NCBI GenBank assembly: GCA_030432695.1
Contig: JAUILN010000008.1
Span: 372,001-436,000, forward strand
Source: a bacterium
GTDB taxonomy: Bacteria; Planctomycetota; UBA1135; UBA2386
Direction of reading: 5' to 3'
DNA: 64,000 nucleotides
The notes beneath the pieces are model-generated. The model searched no databases and had not been told where the DNA came from. It worked only from the letters and a program-made list of their open reading frames with translations. This document shows, in pieces, positions 8,481-17,072 of this stretch (position 1 is the stretch's first letter; each line of letters starts with the position of its first letter). The position numbers and the translations under genes are program-made.

Positions 8481-9895
8481 CGCGCCACCTCCGCGAGTTG
8501 GCGGGTCGGGCCAGGCACCCAGTCGCGGGCGTACTCGGGCCGCTGGGCATTGCCACCGCAGTCGCGGTAGTCCTCGCGCACCACCCGCTTGGCGACCCGC
8601 AGCGGTGCTTCGAACACGTCGACGAAGTCCAGATGGTCGGCGGTTTCGACGACGCTGCCGAAGCCCCCCTCCGCGCTGCGGACCGGACACGCCACCTCGT
8701 AGGCGTCGGGCACGGCGCGCACGCCGGGCACCACCCAGCCAGTTGCCGCCGGGTTGCCTGCCCAGGCCGCGAACACGTAGGCGTTCCAGCGCACCGGCCG
8801 CACCACGTCCGGCCAGAGATCGCCGCCGTCGGGATCGCCGAGGAAGCCGAACGAGTTGCGCACGCCGCCGGTCGCGTCCTGGTGGAGCATCAGCCAGCGG
8901 TCGACGCGGTCGGCGGCGTCGTGGTAGTCGGCGCGGTCCAGCACGCGGGCGGCGTGGCGGAGTCCGAGCGACACCAGCGCACCGCGCGCCACCCACGCCG
9001 GCCCGAACCCGTCCCAGGTGCTCAGTGACTCGACGCGTCGACGCAGCGCCTCGCACGCCAGGTCGCGATGCACCCGACGGATCGCTCCCCACAGCCGCGA
9101 GCGCACCATCCGCGGCCGCCAGTTGCGGAAGCCGTCCTGCCCGAACGGATCGACGAGTTCGATCCTTCGCACCAAGTAGTCGCCGATGCGGGTCAGCAGC
9201 GCCGCCACCGGCGCGACGCCCATCCGGTCGGCGAACAGCGACAAGCCGAACAACGCCTTGCCGACGTAGATGTCGAACACCCTGGGATCGAAGTCGGCCT
9301 GCGCGACCGCGCCCTCGCACCAGCCCTTGCGGTAGACGGTCCGTTCGATGCACGCCAGCAGCGAACGCATCCGGTCCCGCGACCCGCCCGGGGCTCCGGC
9401 CTGCTCCAGCAGCGCCTCGGCGGCCAGCATGTAGGCGCCGTGGTTGCCGACGTAGCTGACGGTGCGGCCGTCCCAGAACCGGTCGAGCACCACGTCGCGC
9501 AGTTCGACGGCGCGCTGCAACCACGGCCCGTCCCGGTCGTGCTGCGCCAACCACGCCAACGCCAGGATCGGCGCCGACTGCAACACGTCGCCGGTGCGCT
9601 TGCGCGGCGTCTCGCCGCCGGCCCACGCCAGGGCCGCCGAGTCGTGGGCGCGGTCCTCGAGGTACCAACTGCACAGGTTGCGGGCCTCGTCGAGCGCGCG
9701 CTGCCCGGAGCCGCGCGCGTGCAGGTCGAGCAGACCGAACGCGACCGGCCAGGCGTGCATCGAGTGCGGCGCGACCACCGCCGGCGCCCACTCCCAGTAC
9801 GACACGGCCTGCCCCAGCAGCTTGTCGCCGCAGCGCCAGGAGCCGAGGTAGTGCCACAGCGCGTCGAGCGACGCCGCGAGTTCGGAACGGCTCAT
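8477..9895 (-). CDS. Unknown exopolysaccharide-locus protein, probable (alpha/alpha)6 toroid
   Basis: A 472-residue protein not assigned to a named family. It is almost all alpha-helical, with Trp- and Tyr-rich helix ends (DALWHYLGSWRCGDKLL, YWEWAP, LCSWYLEDRAHDSAALAW, NHGAYMLAAEALLEQAG, WNAYVFAAWAG) spaced as in six-hairpin glycosidase or uronate-epimerase C-terminal domains. No signal peptide or membrane helix is visible, so it may act in the cytoplasm or leave by another route. It lies between the flippase and a glycosyltransferase with 4-nt overlaps at both ends, so it belongs to the exopolysaccharide operon. A role in modifying uronic acid residues would fit the heparinase-like gene at the end of the locus, but that is inference. 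Confidence 0.6.
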   Translation of the reverse strand: MSRSELAASLDALWHYLGSWRCGDKLLGQAVSYWEWAPAVVAPHSMHAWPVAFGLLDLHARGSGQRALDEARNLCSWYLEDRAHDSAALAWAGGETPRKRTGDVLQSAPILALAWLAQHDRDGPWLQRAVELRDVVLDRFWDGRTVSYVGNHGAYMLAAEALLEQAGAPGGSRDRMRSLLACIERTVYRKGWCEGAVAQADFDPRVFDIYVGKALFGLSLFADRMGVAPVAALLTRIGDYLVRRIELVDPFGQDGFRNWRPRMVRSRLWGAIRRVHRDLACEALRRRVESLSTWDGFGPAWVARGALVSLGLRHAARVLDRADYHDAADRVDRWLMLHQDATGGVRNSFGFLGDPDGGDLWPDVVRPVRWNAYVFAAWAGNPAATGWVVPGVRAVPDAYEVACPVRSAEGGFGSVVETADHLDFVDVFEAPLRVAKRVVREDYRDCGGNAQRPEYARDWVPGPTRQLAEVAR

Positions 9896-11232
9896 GGATC
9901 GATCCTCCGGGTGAGGCCGCCGCGCAGGAGACCCACCACCAACAGCCCGGCCTGCAGCAGCGACGCGCACAGGTGCGCCGCGGCCACCCCGCGCACCGAG
10001 GCCACCGCGCCGCCGAACAGCAGTGCCAGCAGCACCGCGAACCAGGCGAGCCGCGCGGTCAACGCGAACCGCACCGCCCCGCGGCCGACCGCCACGAACT
10101 CGACGCCGCGCGTCGCCGCGGCGACCACCGCCCAACCCGCCAACCAGCGCACCGTCTCGCAGCCGGCGGGAGTGGCGTAGTCCGGCGCGTAGATGGCCAG
10201 CACCTCGGCCGGCGCGAGCAGGAGCGGCAGCGCGACCACCGACGCGATCAGTGCGCCCGGCGCGGTGAGCCGCGCGACGAGCCGCAGCGCGGCGGCCGGC
10301 GAGTCGGGGCTTGCCAGCCCGGCGACCACCGGCAGGAAGCTCCGCGACACCACCGAGGGCACCAGCAGGACCAGGTTGCCGAGCTGCCAGGCGATCACGA
10401 ACACCGCCAGCGCCAGGCCGCTCGGGTCGGCGTCCTCCAGCCAGTGCTGGCCGACGAAGTAGGCCACTGCCGGCACCGCGCCGAGCACGAAGGTCGGCAG
10501 GGTGAACGACCAGAGGCCGCGCCAGGTCGCCGCGTCGAGGCGGCGGTCGACGGCCGCGACCGGCAGGTCCCCCAGTGAGCGATGCGCGCTGTGCGCCAGC
10601 ACCAGCACCGCCGCGGCCTGCGAGGCGGCGTGCACGCCGAGGAACCACGCCGGACCGGCGGCGGCTGGTGCGGCGAATCCGCCGGCGACCAGCGCCAGGC
10701 CTGCGACCAGGTTCGAGGTCGCCACCGTCCGCCACGCCTCGAAGCCGGTCACCACGCCACCGAGCACGCCGCGCAGCACCGCACCGAGCACGATGGCGGC
10801 GACCGCGAGCACGCCCACGAGCCCGACTCCGTCACCGCGGCCCGACACCAACAGCCACAGCAGCACACCGAGCGCGCCGAGGCTGGCGGTCACGCCGGTC
10901 GACCACAGCGCTGCACGCGCCGTACGCCAGGCCCGCGCCGGATCGGCGAGGCGGTGGGCGGCGATCGCGCGGGTCGCCGCACTGCCCATCGACAGCGTCG
11001 CCAGCGCCTGCGCCACACCGACCGCGCCGAGCGCCAGGCCGAAGCGCGCGAAGTCGAGGACGCTCAGGGCACCCGCCGCCAGTGCGGTCAGCACCATCAC
11101 CGCGCCCTTGCCGACGACGGTCGAGACGATGCTCCACAGCGCACCGCGGAACAGCCGCGCCATCAGGCGCGAGGGTCCACGGGCGTGCGGTGCGGCCGAC
11201 GCACGGAGCGGAACTGCGGAGTCCGTGGGCAA
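9892..11232 (-). CDS. Polysaccharide flippase (Wzx-like, MATE/MOP superfamily)
   Basis: A 446-residue polytopic protein with about 12-14 hydrophobic segments. Its N-terminal ARLFRGALWSIVSTVVGKGAVMVLTALAAG is typical of Wzx/RfbX proteins. It should move undecaprenyl-linked repeat units across the inner membrane for the Wzy-like polymerase in the same operon. The first start is a TTG at 11232, which has a GGGGGA ribosome-binding site 9-10 nt upstream; an ATG at 11163 without a clear site is the alternative and would remove a 23-residue Arg/Pro-rich leader. The stop overlaps the next start (ATGA), and the export lipoprotein gene ends 4 bp upstream. Confidence 0.83.
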   Translation of the reverse strand: MPTDSAVPLRASAAPHARGPSRLMARLFRGALWSIVSTVVGKGAVMVLTALAAGALSVLDFARFGLALGAVGVAQALATLSMGSAATRAIAAHRLADPARAWRTARAALWSTGVTASLGALGVLLWLLVSGRGDGVGLVGVLAVAAIVLGAVLRGVLGGVVTGFEAWRTVATSNLVAGLALVAGGFAAPAAAGPAWFLGVHAASQAAAVLVLAHSAHRSLGDLPVAAVDRRLDAATWRGLWSFTLPTFVLGAVPAVAYFVGQHWLEDADPSGLALAVFVIAWQLGNLVLLVPSVVSRSFLPVVAGLASPDSPAAALRLVARLTAPGALIASVVALPLLLAPAEVLAIYAPDYATPAGCETVRWLAGWAVVAAATRGVEFVAVGRGAVRFALTARLAWFAVLLALLFGGAVASVRGVAAAHLCASLLQAGLLVVGLLRGGLTRRIDP

Positions 11233-11236
11233 CGCG

Positions 11237-12340
11237 TCAGTTCCCCCGGATCGGATCGACGAACAGGTTGACCTGCAGGCGCAGGACCTCGGCGAGCAGG
11301 GTCCGCGACCACGAGCCGAGCGTGTGCTGGACCGAGATCACGTCGCCGGGGCGGATCCTCACCAGCGACGACTCGATCAGGTCGGCGCCCTCCAGCGGGA
11401 AGGTGACCGCGAGGATCTGGCCGTCGACGTCCTTGCGGTAGACGGTCGCGTAAGGCGGATCGGCGATGCGGTCGGTGCCGCCGGCGATCGCCAGCGCCTC
11501 CATCAGGTTGTACTCGCGGTTCGGCGGGTACTCGTAGGCACCCGGCGTGGTCACCAACCCGATCACCGTGAAGATGTCCGGGTCCCAGCGCTCGACCTCG
11601 ATGGTCTCGCCGCCCTCCAGCGCCACGTCGCCGAACGGGATGTTCAGCCCGCGCACCGGCAGCAGCAGGTTCTCCTCGCGCTCCTCGCCGGGACGGTGCA
11701 GACGGATCCGCTTGGCGCCGACCTTGAGGTTGCTGGCCTTGAGAATGCCGCCCGCCGCGGTGAGCGCGCTGACCAACGTCATCGAGTCGCTGGGCAGGGA
11801 CAGCACGCCCGGCCGCTCGACCGCACCGAGCACCGCGACCTTGCGGGTCGCATGCTCGCTGACCCGCACCACCAGGCTCGGCTGGTCGACCACGAACTCC
11901 GGATGCAGGCGTTCGACCAACAGGTCCTCGATCTCCGGCAGCGTGAGTCCGACGACTTCGACCGCGCCGACCAGCGGCAGGGTGAGCGCGCCGTCGGGGT
12001 GGACGCGCGCCTCGAGGATCTCGGGTCCGGGTGCCGGGCTCGGGCCGCTGCGCACCGCACCGCCGCCGACGCCCACCCCGAGGAACACGTCGCTGCCGGT
12101 CACCGCCAGGATGTCGCCAGTAGCGACGCGGTACGGACCGGCGTTCGGCAGGCCGGGCAGCAGCCGGCTCGCGTCGAACTCCGGCTCGATCGGTCCCGCC
12201 GCCTCGAAGGCCGCGAGGTCCTCGTCACTCGGCCAGTAGGTCGCGCCGATGCTGCACGACCAGCTGGCCGTCGCCAGCAGCGTCAGCAGGGCCCACACTC
12301 CGAGACCTTCCGCGCGACTCGATGCGCTCGCGTTCGGCAT
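11237..12340 (-). CDS. Polysaccharide export outer-membrane lipoprotein (Wza-like)
   Basis: A 367-residue secreted protein. A hydrophobic signal (GVWALLTLLATASWSC) ends in Cys, a weak lipobox because Trp occupies a position normally small. The Poly_export domain follows (YRVATGDILAVTGSD, VHPDGALTLPLVGAVEVVGLTLPEIEDLL), then two SLBB-type ligand-binding segments (VAVLGAVERPGVLSLP and FTVIGLVTTPGAYEYPPNREYNLMEALAIAGG). It would form the periplasm-spanning and outer-membrane export channel. I chose the ATG at 12340 because it lies directly before the signal peptide and has GGAGCGGAG upstream; an upstream in-frame start would add 22 residues. The 134 bp before the start lead into an inverted-repeat element that may control expression. 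Confidence 0.85.
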   Translation of the reverse strand: MPNASASSRAEGLGVWALLTLLATASWSCSIGATYWPSDEDLAAFEAAGPIEPEFDASRLLPGLPNAGPYRVATGDILAVTGSDVFLGVGVGGGAVRSGPSPAPGPEILEARVHPDGALTLPLVGAVEVVGLTLPEIEDLLVERLHPEFVVDQPSLVVRVSEHATRKVAVLGAVERPGVLSLPSDSMTLVSALTAAGGILKASNLKVGAKRIRLHRPGEEREENLLLPVRGLNIPFGDVALEGGETIEVERWDPDIFTVIGLVTTPGAYEYPPNREYNLMEALAIAGGTDRIADPPYATVYRKDVDGQILAVTFPLEGADLIESSLVRIRPGDVISVQHTLGSWSRTLLAEVLRLQVNLFVDPIRGN

Positions 12341-12474
12341 GCTCCGCTCCGTCCAGATCCAGCCGGGACATCCACGTGCGGCGCCCGGCAGCTTCCTTGT
12401 CGACACTCCGCCCGCTGGCGGTGAAGCGGCGGTGAGGCCGCGATCGCGAAGTTCCGGCGCGCCCTCGGGACAAC

Positions 12475-12644
12475 CCTAGGAGCCAGGGTCACGGGAGACC
12501 ATTCCGCCCAGCACGGGCCCTCGCACCCAGGACATCGCCGCGAAGCCTCGCCGAATCCACCGATTCGGCTACGTTTCCCGGCTTCGTCCCGGGCACGAGT
12601 TCACGCACTGGATCGGAACGTGTCCCGTGACCCTGCCTCCTAGG
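12475..12644. promoter_or_regulatory. Inverted-repeat element with internal hairpin upstream of wza-like gene
   Basis: In the 322-bp gap between the wzc-like and wza-like genes, 12475-12496 and 12623-12644 form a 22-bp inverted repeat with one mismatch (CCTAGGAG on the outer edge, GGTCACGGGA on the inner). The 126-bp centre holds a nested structure: CGAAGCC at 12541-12547 pairs with GGCTTCG at 12580-12586 around a perfect 8-bp stem with a 4-nt loop (12550-12569). If transcribed with the operon on the minus strand it could be a structured leader RNA of the kind that controls polysaccharide operons. A small mobile element with terminal inverted repeats is the other reading. It does not match a riboswitch class I know. 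Confidence 0.55.
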
Positions 12645-12662
12645 ACAGGCGCCTTCCCTGCG

Positions 12663-14873
12663 TCACTCGGAGACCTTGACGCGAGCCCGCGCCGCCCCCG
12701 ACTGCGTCCGTCGCTTGCGCCGTGGCGCGCTCGACCGGTCGATCTCCACCCCGCCCGCGGCGCTCCGCTCGTCGTCGAGGTAGTGGTCGACGTAGTAGCC
12801 GTAGCCGTGGTCGCCGTAGCGGCGGCGGTAGTAGCCCTGGTGCTGCGGCACGTCGTTGATGACCAGGCCCAGCACCCGCGCGCCGACCCGGTCGAGACTG
12901 TCCTTGGCCGCCTTGGCGCGCTTGCGGGTCGAGTGCTCGGCGCGCAGCACCAGGATCGTCGCGTCGCAACGCGGTCCGAGGATGCTGGCGTCGGCGACCG
13001 GCAGCACCGGCGGCGAGTCGACCAGCACGCGGTCGAAGTCGCGACCCAGTTGGCGCAGCAGCTCTTCGAAGCGCCGGTCGTTGAGGATCTCCGCCGGGTT
13101 CGGCGGCACCGCGCCCGCCGGCAGCAGGGTCAGGTTCTCGATCGTGGTCGCGACCAACGCCGGCTGGTCGTGGCCTTCGTGACCCGACAGGTACTCCGAC
13201 AGACCCGGCACCTGGTCCAGACCGAACAGCCGGTGCTGCCGCGGGCGACGCAGGTCGGCGTCGATGAGCAGCGTGCGCTGCCCGGCCTTGGCCATCGCCA
13301 CCGCGAGGTTGGCGATCGTGGTCGACTTGCCCTCGCCCTGGTCGGCCGAGGTCACGTGCAGCACCCGGCCCTTGTCGGCCGGCAGCCCGAAGAACACCTG
13401 GGTGCGCAGACTGCGCGCCGCCTCGGAGAAGATCCGGTCGGTGTTCCAGCGGCCGTCGGCGTCGACCACCGCGGCACCCTGGATCCCGTCGACGTGCGGC
13501 ATCGAGCCGAGCATCGGCAGGCGCAGCAGGCCGGCGGCCTCGTCGGCACTGCGCAGCCGCTGGTCGAGCGCCTCGCGGAGCCAGGCCAGGAACGCGCCGG
13601 CGACCGCACCCAGCAGCACCGCGATCCCGAGCCGCATCATCCGACCCGAGACGTTCTCCAACCGGCCGGGCATCGGTCGACTGCGGACCTCGACCCCGAA
13701 CGCCTGCTCCTCGGTGCCGATCCGCGCGACGTTGAGTTCGCGGATCTTGGCGAAGCGGGTCTCCAGCAGCTTCTGCACCATCGCGGTGCGCTGCCGCAGC
13801 TCCAAGAACTCGACGTAGTGGCGGTTGAGTTCCTTGTAGCGGGCGGTCTCGGTGTCGATCCGCTCGGCCAGCCGCTCGCGCCGCGCGCGCGCGGTGGTCA
13901 GCGTGAACTCCAGTTCGGCGTGGGCCGCGGTCAGCGCCGCGGCCTGCTCCAGCTCCAACTGCTCGCGCGCGGCGGCCACCGCGAGCTCGAGCCGCTGCAC
14001 CGCGGGATGCCGCTCGGTGAATCGACTGCGCAGCAGGGTCCGCTCGGTCTCGAGCTCCTGCACCGCGCGCGCCATCGCCCGGAGCACCGGCGTGTCCGGT
14101 GGATGGTCGGCCAGCCGGCGCTGCGCGGCCTCGGCGGCCTCGATCTGCTCGCGGGTCTCCTCGAGTTCGGCCTCGGCGCGGCGCAGGCCGTCCGACAGGC
14201 GATGCAGGACCAGGCCCTCGGGGTCGAGGTCGTGCGCGGCGATCAGCGTCTCGGCGGTGGTCCGCAGCTCCGCGGCCTCGTCTTGCAGGGCGGTGACTTC
14301 TTCGTCGTAGCGATCCAGGAAGTCCTTCGCCGTGTCGCTGCGCTGTTCGAGGACGTAGCCGGCGAAGGTGTCGACCACCGCGTTCACGGTGTCGCTGGCG
14401 AGCTTCTGGTCGGCGTGATCCAGCGACAGGCGGATGACCTCGTCGTCCTGGCCGACCGAGGTGTCCAGACGGCCACGCAGCCATTCGACCTTGGCGATCT
14501 CCGGCACCGACTCGGGGAAGATCGGCGAGCCGCGTAGCGGCGCGCGTCCGGCCGCCTCGTCGCCCTCGAGCGCGCGCTCGAGGATCAGGTCGCTGCGTAG
14601 CAGGTGGGCCTGCTTGTGCGCCACGTTGTCGACGCCGAAGGTCGACAGCAGCTCGTCGAGGCCGCCGGCCGCGACGCGTGGCGACTGCACGAACAGCTCG
14701 GCCTTGGCCCGCCAGATGTCGCCGCGGCGCGCCACGTAGGCCCAGCCGAGGCCGCCGGCCAGCACGATCGCGCCGGCGATGATCCAACGGCCGCGCCAGA
14801 ACACGCCGAGGAATTGTCCGACGGAGAGTTCGGCGTCGGGCTGATCCGCGCGCGTGGTGTGATCCCGTTCCAC
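12663..14873 (-). CDS. Wzc-type chain-length regulator and bacterial tyrosine kinase
   Basis: A 736-residue inner-membrane protein. A Wzz domain starts near residue 15 with TM1 at about 30-50 (WIIAGAIVLAGGLGWAYV). A long periplasmic coiled-coil region follows (about 180-420). TM2 is at about 448-468. The cytoplasmic BY-kinase domain has Walker A SADQGEGKSTT, Walker A' LLIDADLRRP and Walker B VLVDSPPVLPVAD. A C-terminal tyrosine cluster (seven Tyr between about 681 and 698) is the autophosphorylation tail. It controls polymer length and export together with the Wza-like lipoprotein encoded downstream. The start is a GTG at 14873. It is separated from the genes on both sides by 130 bp or more, so it may have its own promoter. 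Confidence 0.9.
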   Translation of the reverse strand: MERDHTTRADQPDAELSVGQFLGVFWRGRWIIAGAIVLAGGLGWAYVARRGDIWRAKAELFVQSPRVAAGGLDELLSTFGVDNVAHKQAHLLRSDLILERALEGDEAAGRAPLRGSPIFPESVPEIAKVEWLRGRLDTSVGQDDEVIRLSLDHADQKLASDTVNAVVDTFAGYVLEQRSDTAKDFLDRYDEEVTALQDEAAELRTTAETLIAAHDLDPEGLVLHRLSDGLRRAEAELEETREQIEAAEAAQRRLADHPPDTPVLRAMARAVQELETERTLLRSRFTERHPAVQRLELAVAAAREQLELEQAAALTAAHAELEFTLTTARARRERLAERIDTETARYKELNRHYVEFLELRQRTAMVQKLLETRFAKIRELNVARIGTEEQAFGVEVRSRPMPGRLENVSGRMMRLGIAVLLGAVAGAFLAWLREALDQRLRSADEAAGLLRLPMLGSMPHVDGIQGAAVVDADGRWNTDRIFSEAARSLRTQVFFGLPADKGRVLHVTSADQGEGKSTTIANLAVAMAKAGQRTLLIDADLRRPRQHRLFGLDQVPGLSEYLSGHEGHDQPALVATTIENLTLLPAGAVPPNPAEILNDRRFEELLRQLGRDFDRVLVDSPPVLPVADASILGPRCDATILVLRAEHSTRKRAKAAKDSLDRVGARVLGLVINDVPQHQGYYRRRYGDHGYGYYVDHYLDDERSAAGGVEIDRSSAPRRKRRTQSGAARARVKVSE

Positions 14874-14958
14874 GCCGCGCTCATCGACCTACGACGCTCC
14901 CGGCTTGAGACGCATCGGGTGCGCGCTGACGTCGTTCCGATCGGCGCTTGCCGTGCTC

Positions 14959-14999
14959 GTGGAAGTCCCTGACGCGGGATGCGACAGGGGATCTTCCAC
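14959..14999 (-). terminator. Stem-loop between GT2 gene and wzc
   Basis: GTGGAAG and CTTCCAC form a 7-bp stem that continues, after small bulges, into CCCTG/CAGGG around a 13-nt loop. It lies 8 bp past the stop codon of the upstream GT2 gene in the direction of transcription and about 85 bp before the wzc start. No U-run follows, so it is not a textbook intrinsic terminator; partial termination or attenuation between the two transcription units is possible. Confidence 0.45.
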
Positions 15000-15006
15000 C
15001 TGTCCT

Positions 15007-15954
15007 TCAATCCATTGTCACGTAGCGCCGCAGGGCTACCTCGCTCAACGGCTTGCCGCGCAGACCGTCCCAGGTGCCGCGCAGCTTGGCCTGCGCCGCC
15101 TTCGCACCTGTGCCACTCACGAACGTCAACGGCGCGAGCAGCACATCCCACCACCAGAACGACAGCCAGTGCCGCCAGGTGCCGTGCCGGCGCAGCCAGC
15201 GCACCTCGTTGACGGCGCTGGCGTACTTGCGCAGCGGCGAGCGCCCGCCACCGGTCGACTTGCTGCCCTCGTGGACCACGCGGACCCACGGCAGCCACAG
15301 CAGCGTGTGCCCCGCCGCGGTGAGTCGGGTGCCGAGGTCGACGTCCTCGACGTACATCCAGTAGGCCTCGTCGATGCCGCCGACCGCGTCGAGCGCGTCC
15401 AGTCGATACAGCGCGCAGGCCCCGGGCAGGAAGCCGACCGCCTCGGGACCGTGGTCGGTCGGTGCGGGGTCTCCCCCCTGCCCGTAGAGCTGCGCGAGGT
15501 TCGGCTTCAGCTCGATGCCACCGCCCTGGCACCAGACCTTGCCGTCGTCGTCGAGGATCGTCGGACCGATGCCGGCGAGGCTCGGGTCCTTGTCGAGGCA
15601 GCGGACCAGCGGCGCGAGGAAGTCCGGCGCGAGGCGCACGTCGTTGTTCAGGAACAGGACGTAGCGGGCGCCGAGTTCGCGGGCGCGCGCGAGGCCGGCG
15701 TTCATCGCCACGCAGTAGCCACCGTTGGTCGCGCGGGCCACCAGCTCGGCCCGGCCGTCGATGGTCGCACAGCCGTCCGCGAGCTGCGCCGCGGAGTCGT
15801 CGCCGGAGCCGTCGTCGACCAGGATGGTGCGCAGGTTCGGATGCGAACAGGCGAGCAGGTCCTGCAACACCTGCAGGGTCGGGCCGGGCTGCCGCCAGTT
15901 CGGCACGATCGCGGCGACCAGCGAGGCCGAGGGAGTCGACCAGGCGTCAGCCAC
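15007..15954 (-). CDS. Glycosyltransferase family 2 (rhamnosyltransferase-like)
   Basis: A 315-residue GT-A enzyme. Nucleotide-binding elements are AAIVPNWRQPGPTLQVLQDLL and ILVDDGSGDDSAAQL; the DxD-type motif is FLNNDVRLAPDFL. VGFLPGACALYRLDALDAVGGIDEAYWMYVEDVDL is the acceptor-side ED signature of the WcaA/GT2 rhamnosyltransferase-like group. It ends in a mildly amphipathic, Trp-rich stretch (HWLSFWWWDVLLAPL) that may touch the membrane. The start is a GTG at 15954, overlapping the end of the next GT2 gene by 8 nt, so the pair is co-translated. It likely contributes to the same exopolysaccharide as the downstream operon. Confidence 0.87.
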   Translation of the reverse strand: MADAWSTPSASLVAAIVPNWRQPGPTLQVLQDLLACSHPNLRTILVDDGSGDDSAAQLADGCATIDGRAELVARATNGGYCVAMNAGLARARELGARYVLFLNNDVRLAPDFLAPLVRCLDKDPSLAGIGPTILDDDGKVWCQGGGIELKPNLAQLYGQGGDPAPTDHGPEAVGFLPGACALYRLDALDAVGGIDEAYWMYVEDVDLGTRLTAAGHTLLWLPWVRVVHEGSKSTGGGRSPLRKYASAVNEVRWLRRHGTWRHWLSFWWWDVLLAPLTFVSGTGAKAAQAKLRGTWDGLRGKPLSEVALRRYVTMD

Positions 15955-17002
15955 ACAGCCCCCGCACCAGCTTCCAGTTCAGGGCGCAGAAGCCATCGAC
16001 GAAGCAGCGCAGCCAGGCCTTCGCGCCGCGGTCGGCGAGGCCCGGGTTGGGGGTCATCGGATCACCCGACAGCAGGTCGCGGTCGCCGACCTTGCGCCGC
16101 CGCTGGATCCGCCGCATCCACAGCCGACTCGGCACCGCCAGCAACGCGGCACCATGGCCGCGCAGCGCCGGCAGCAGGCCACCGCGGCTGGCCGCGAACA
16201 GCGTGTAGACCAGTGCGTACAGCAACTGGGAAGGCGCGGTGAGGATCAGGGTCCTGAGCTGCGCGTTGCGCAGCAGCACCAGCCAGCGGTTGCGGCAGTG
16301 CAGGTAGAAGCGGCGGCCGGCGTACTTCGCGTCGGGCGAGCGGAACGACAGGCCGGCGGTGCCGGCGAAGTGGCGGACCAGCGCGCGTGGCGCGAGGCGG
16401 AGCTGCCAGCCGTGCATCCGCATCCGCCAGCTCAGGTCGTTGTCCTCGTAGAGGATGAACAGGCGGCGGTCGAAGCCGCCGGCGGCGAAGTAGGCCCGGC
16501 GCCGGACCAACAGGCACAGCGCGATGACCGCGCCGACCGGGCCGTCGGGGTCGGTCACCTCGCTGCGGGGCCGGAACCAGTTGTGCAGGACCAGGGTGCC
16601 GAGGAAGTGCAGGTCGCTGTGGTCGTAGTGGACGACCGCGTTATCGCCCTCGCAGAGCGACCGCGCCTGGACCATGCCGATCCGCCGGTCCTCGTCCAGC
16701 ACCCCGCGCAGCTCGGCCAGCGCGCCGGGCAGCAGCTCGACGTCGTTGTCGAGGAACAGCAGGGTCTCGCCCCGCACCGCCCGCGCGCCGCGGTCGCGCG
16801 CCTCGGCCGGACCGAGGTTGGCCCCGGTGTCGAGGATGCGCACGCTGGGGAAGTGCTCGGCGCAGTACTCCCGGCTGCCGTCGCTGCTGTGGTTGTCGAC
16901 GAGCACGACCTCGTCGGGCGGCGGCTCCTGGGCCAGGAGCGCCGGCAGGCAGCGCTCGAGGTGGGCGCGCCCGTTCCAGTTGATGACCACCGCCGAGATC
17001 AC
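15947..17002 (-). CDS. Glycosyltransferase family 2 with C-terminal membrane-associated region
   Basis: A 351-residue GT2 enzyme that starts at a GTG (17002) immediately before the first beta strand (ISAVVINWNGRAHLERCLPALL). Motifs are VVLVDNHSSDGSREYC, the metal-binding LFLDNDVELLPGAL, and the catalytic-region ILYEDNDLSWRMRMHGW. About residues 240-290 contain two hydrophobic stretches (TLILTAPSQLLYALVYTLF, LLPALRGHGAALLAV), suggesting membrane attachment. It is the first gene of the leftward exopolysaccharide group, 70 bp downstream of the HAMP protein gene and on the same strand, so read-through from the potassium group is possible. Confidence 0.87.
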   Translation of the reverse strand: MISAVVINWNGRAHLERCLPALLAQEPPPDEVVLVDNHSSDGSREYCAEHFPSVRILDTGANLGPAEARDRGARAVRGETLLFLDNDVELLPGALAELRGVLDEDRRIGMVQARSLCEGDNAVVHYDHSDLHFLGTLVLHNWFRPRSEVTDPDGPVGAVIALCLLVRRRAYFAAGGFDRRLFILYEDNDLSWRMRMHGWQLRLAPRALVRHFAGTAGLSFRSPDAKYAGRRFYLHCRNRWLVLLRNAQLRTLILTAPSQLLYALVYTLFAASRGGLLPALRGHGAALLAVPSRLWMRRIQRRRKVGDRDLLSGDPMTPNPGLADRGAKAWLRCFVDGFCALNWKLVRGLCG

Positions 17003-17072
17003 GAGGGCCGGGCAGGATCCGTGGTCGGTCGCACGGATGCAACAGCGGGCTGGACCGGTCTTCCCACCGGGC

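Noticed and set aside
12541..12590. Possible cyclic-di-GMP (GEMM) riboswitch
   Set aside because: GGGACGAAGCC resembles a GEMM piece, but the order of conserved elements, the GNRA loop and the receptor are missing.
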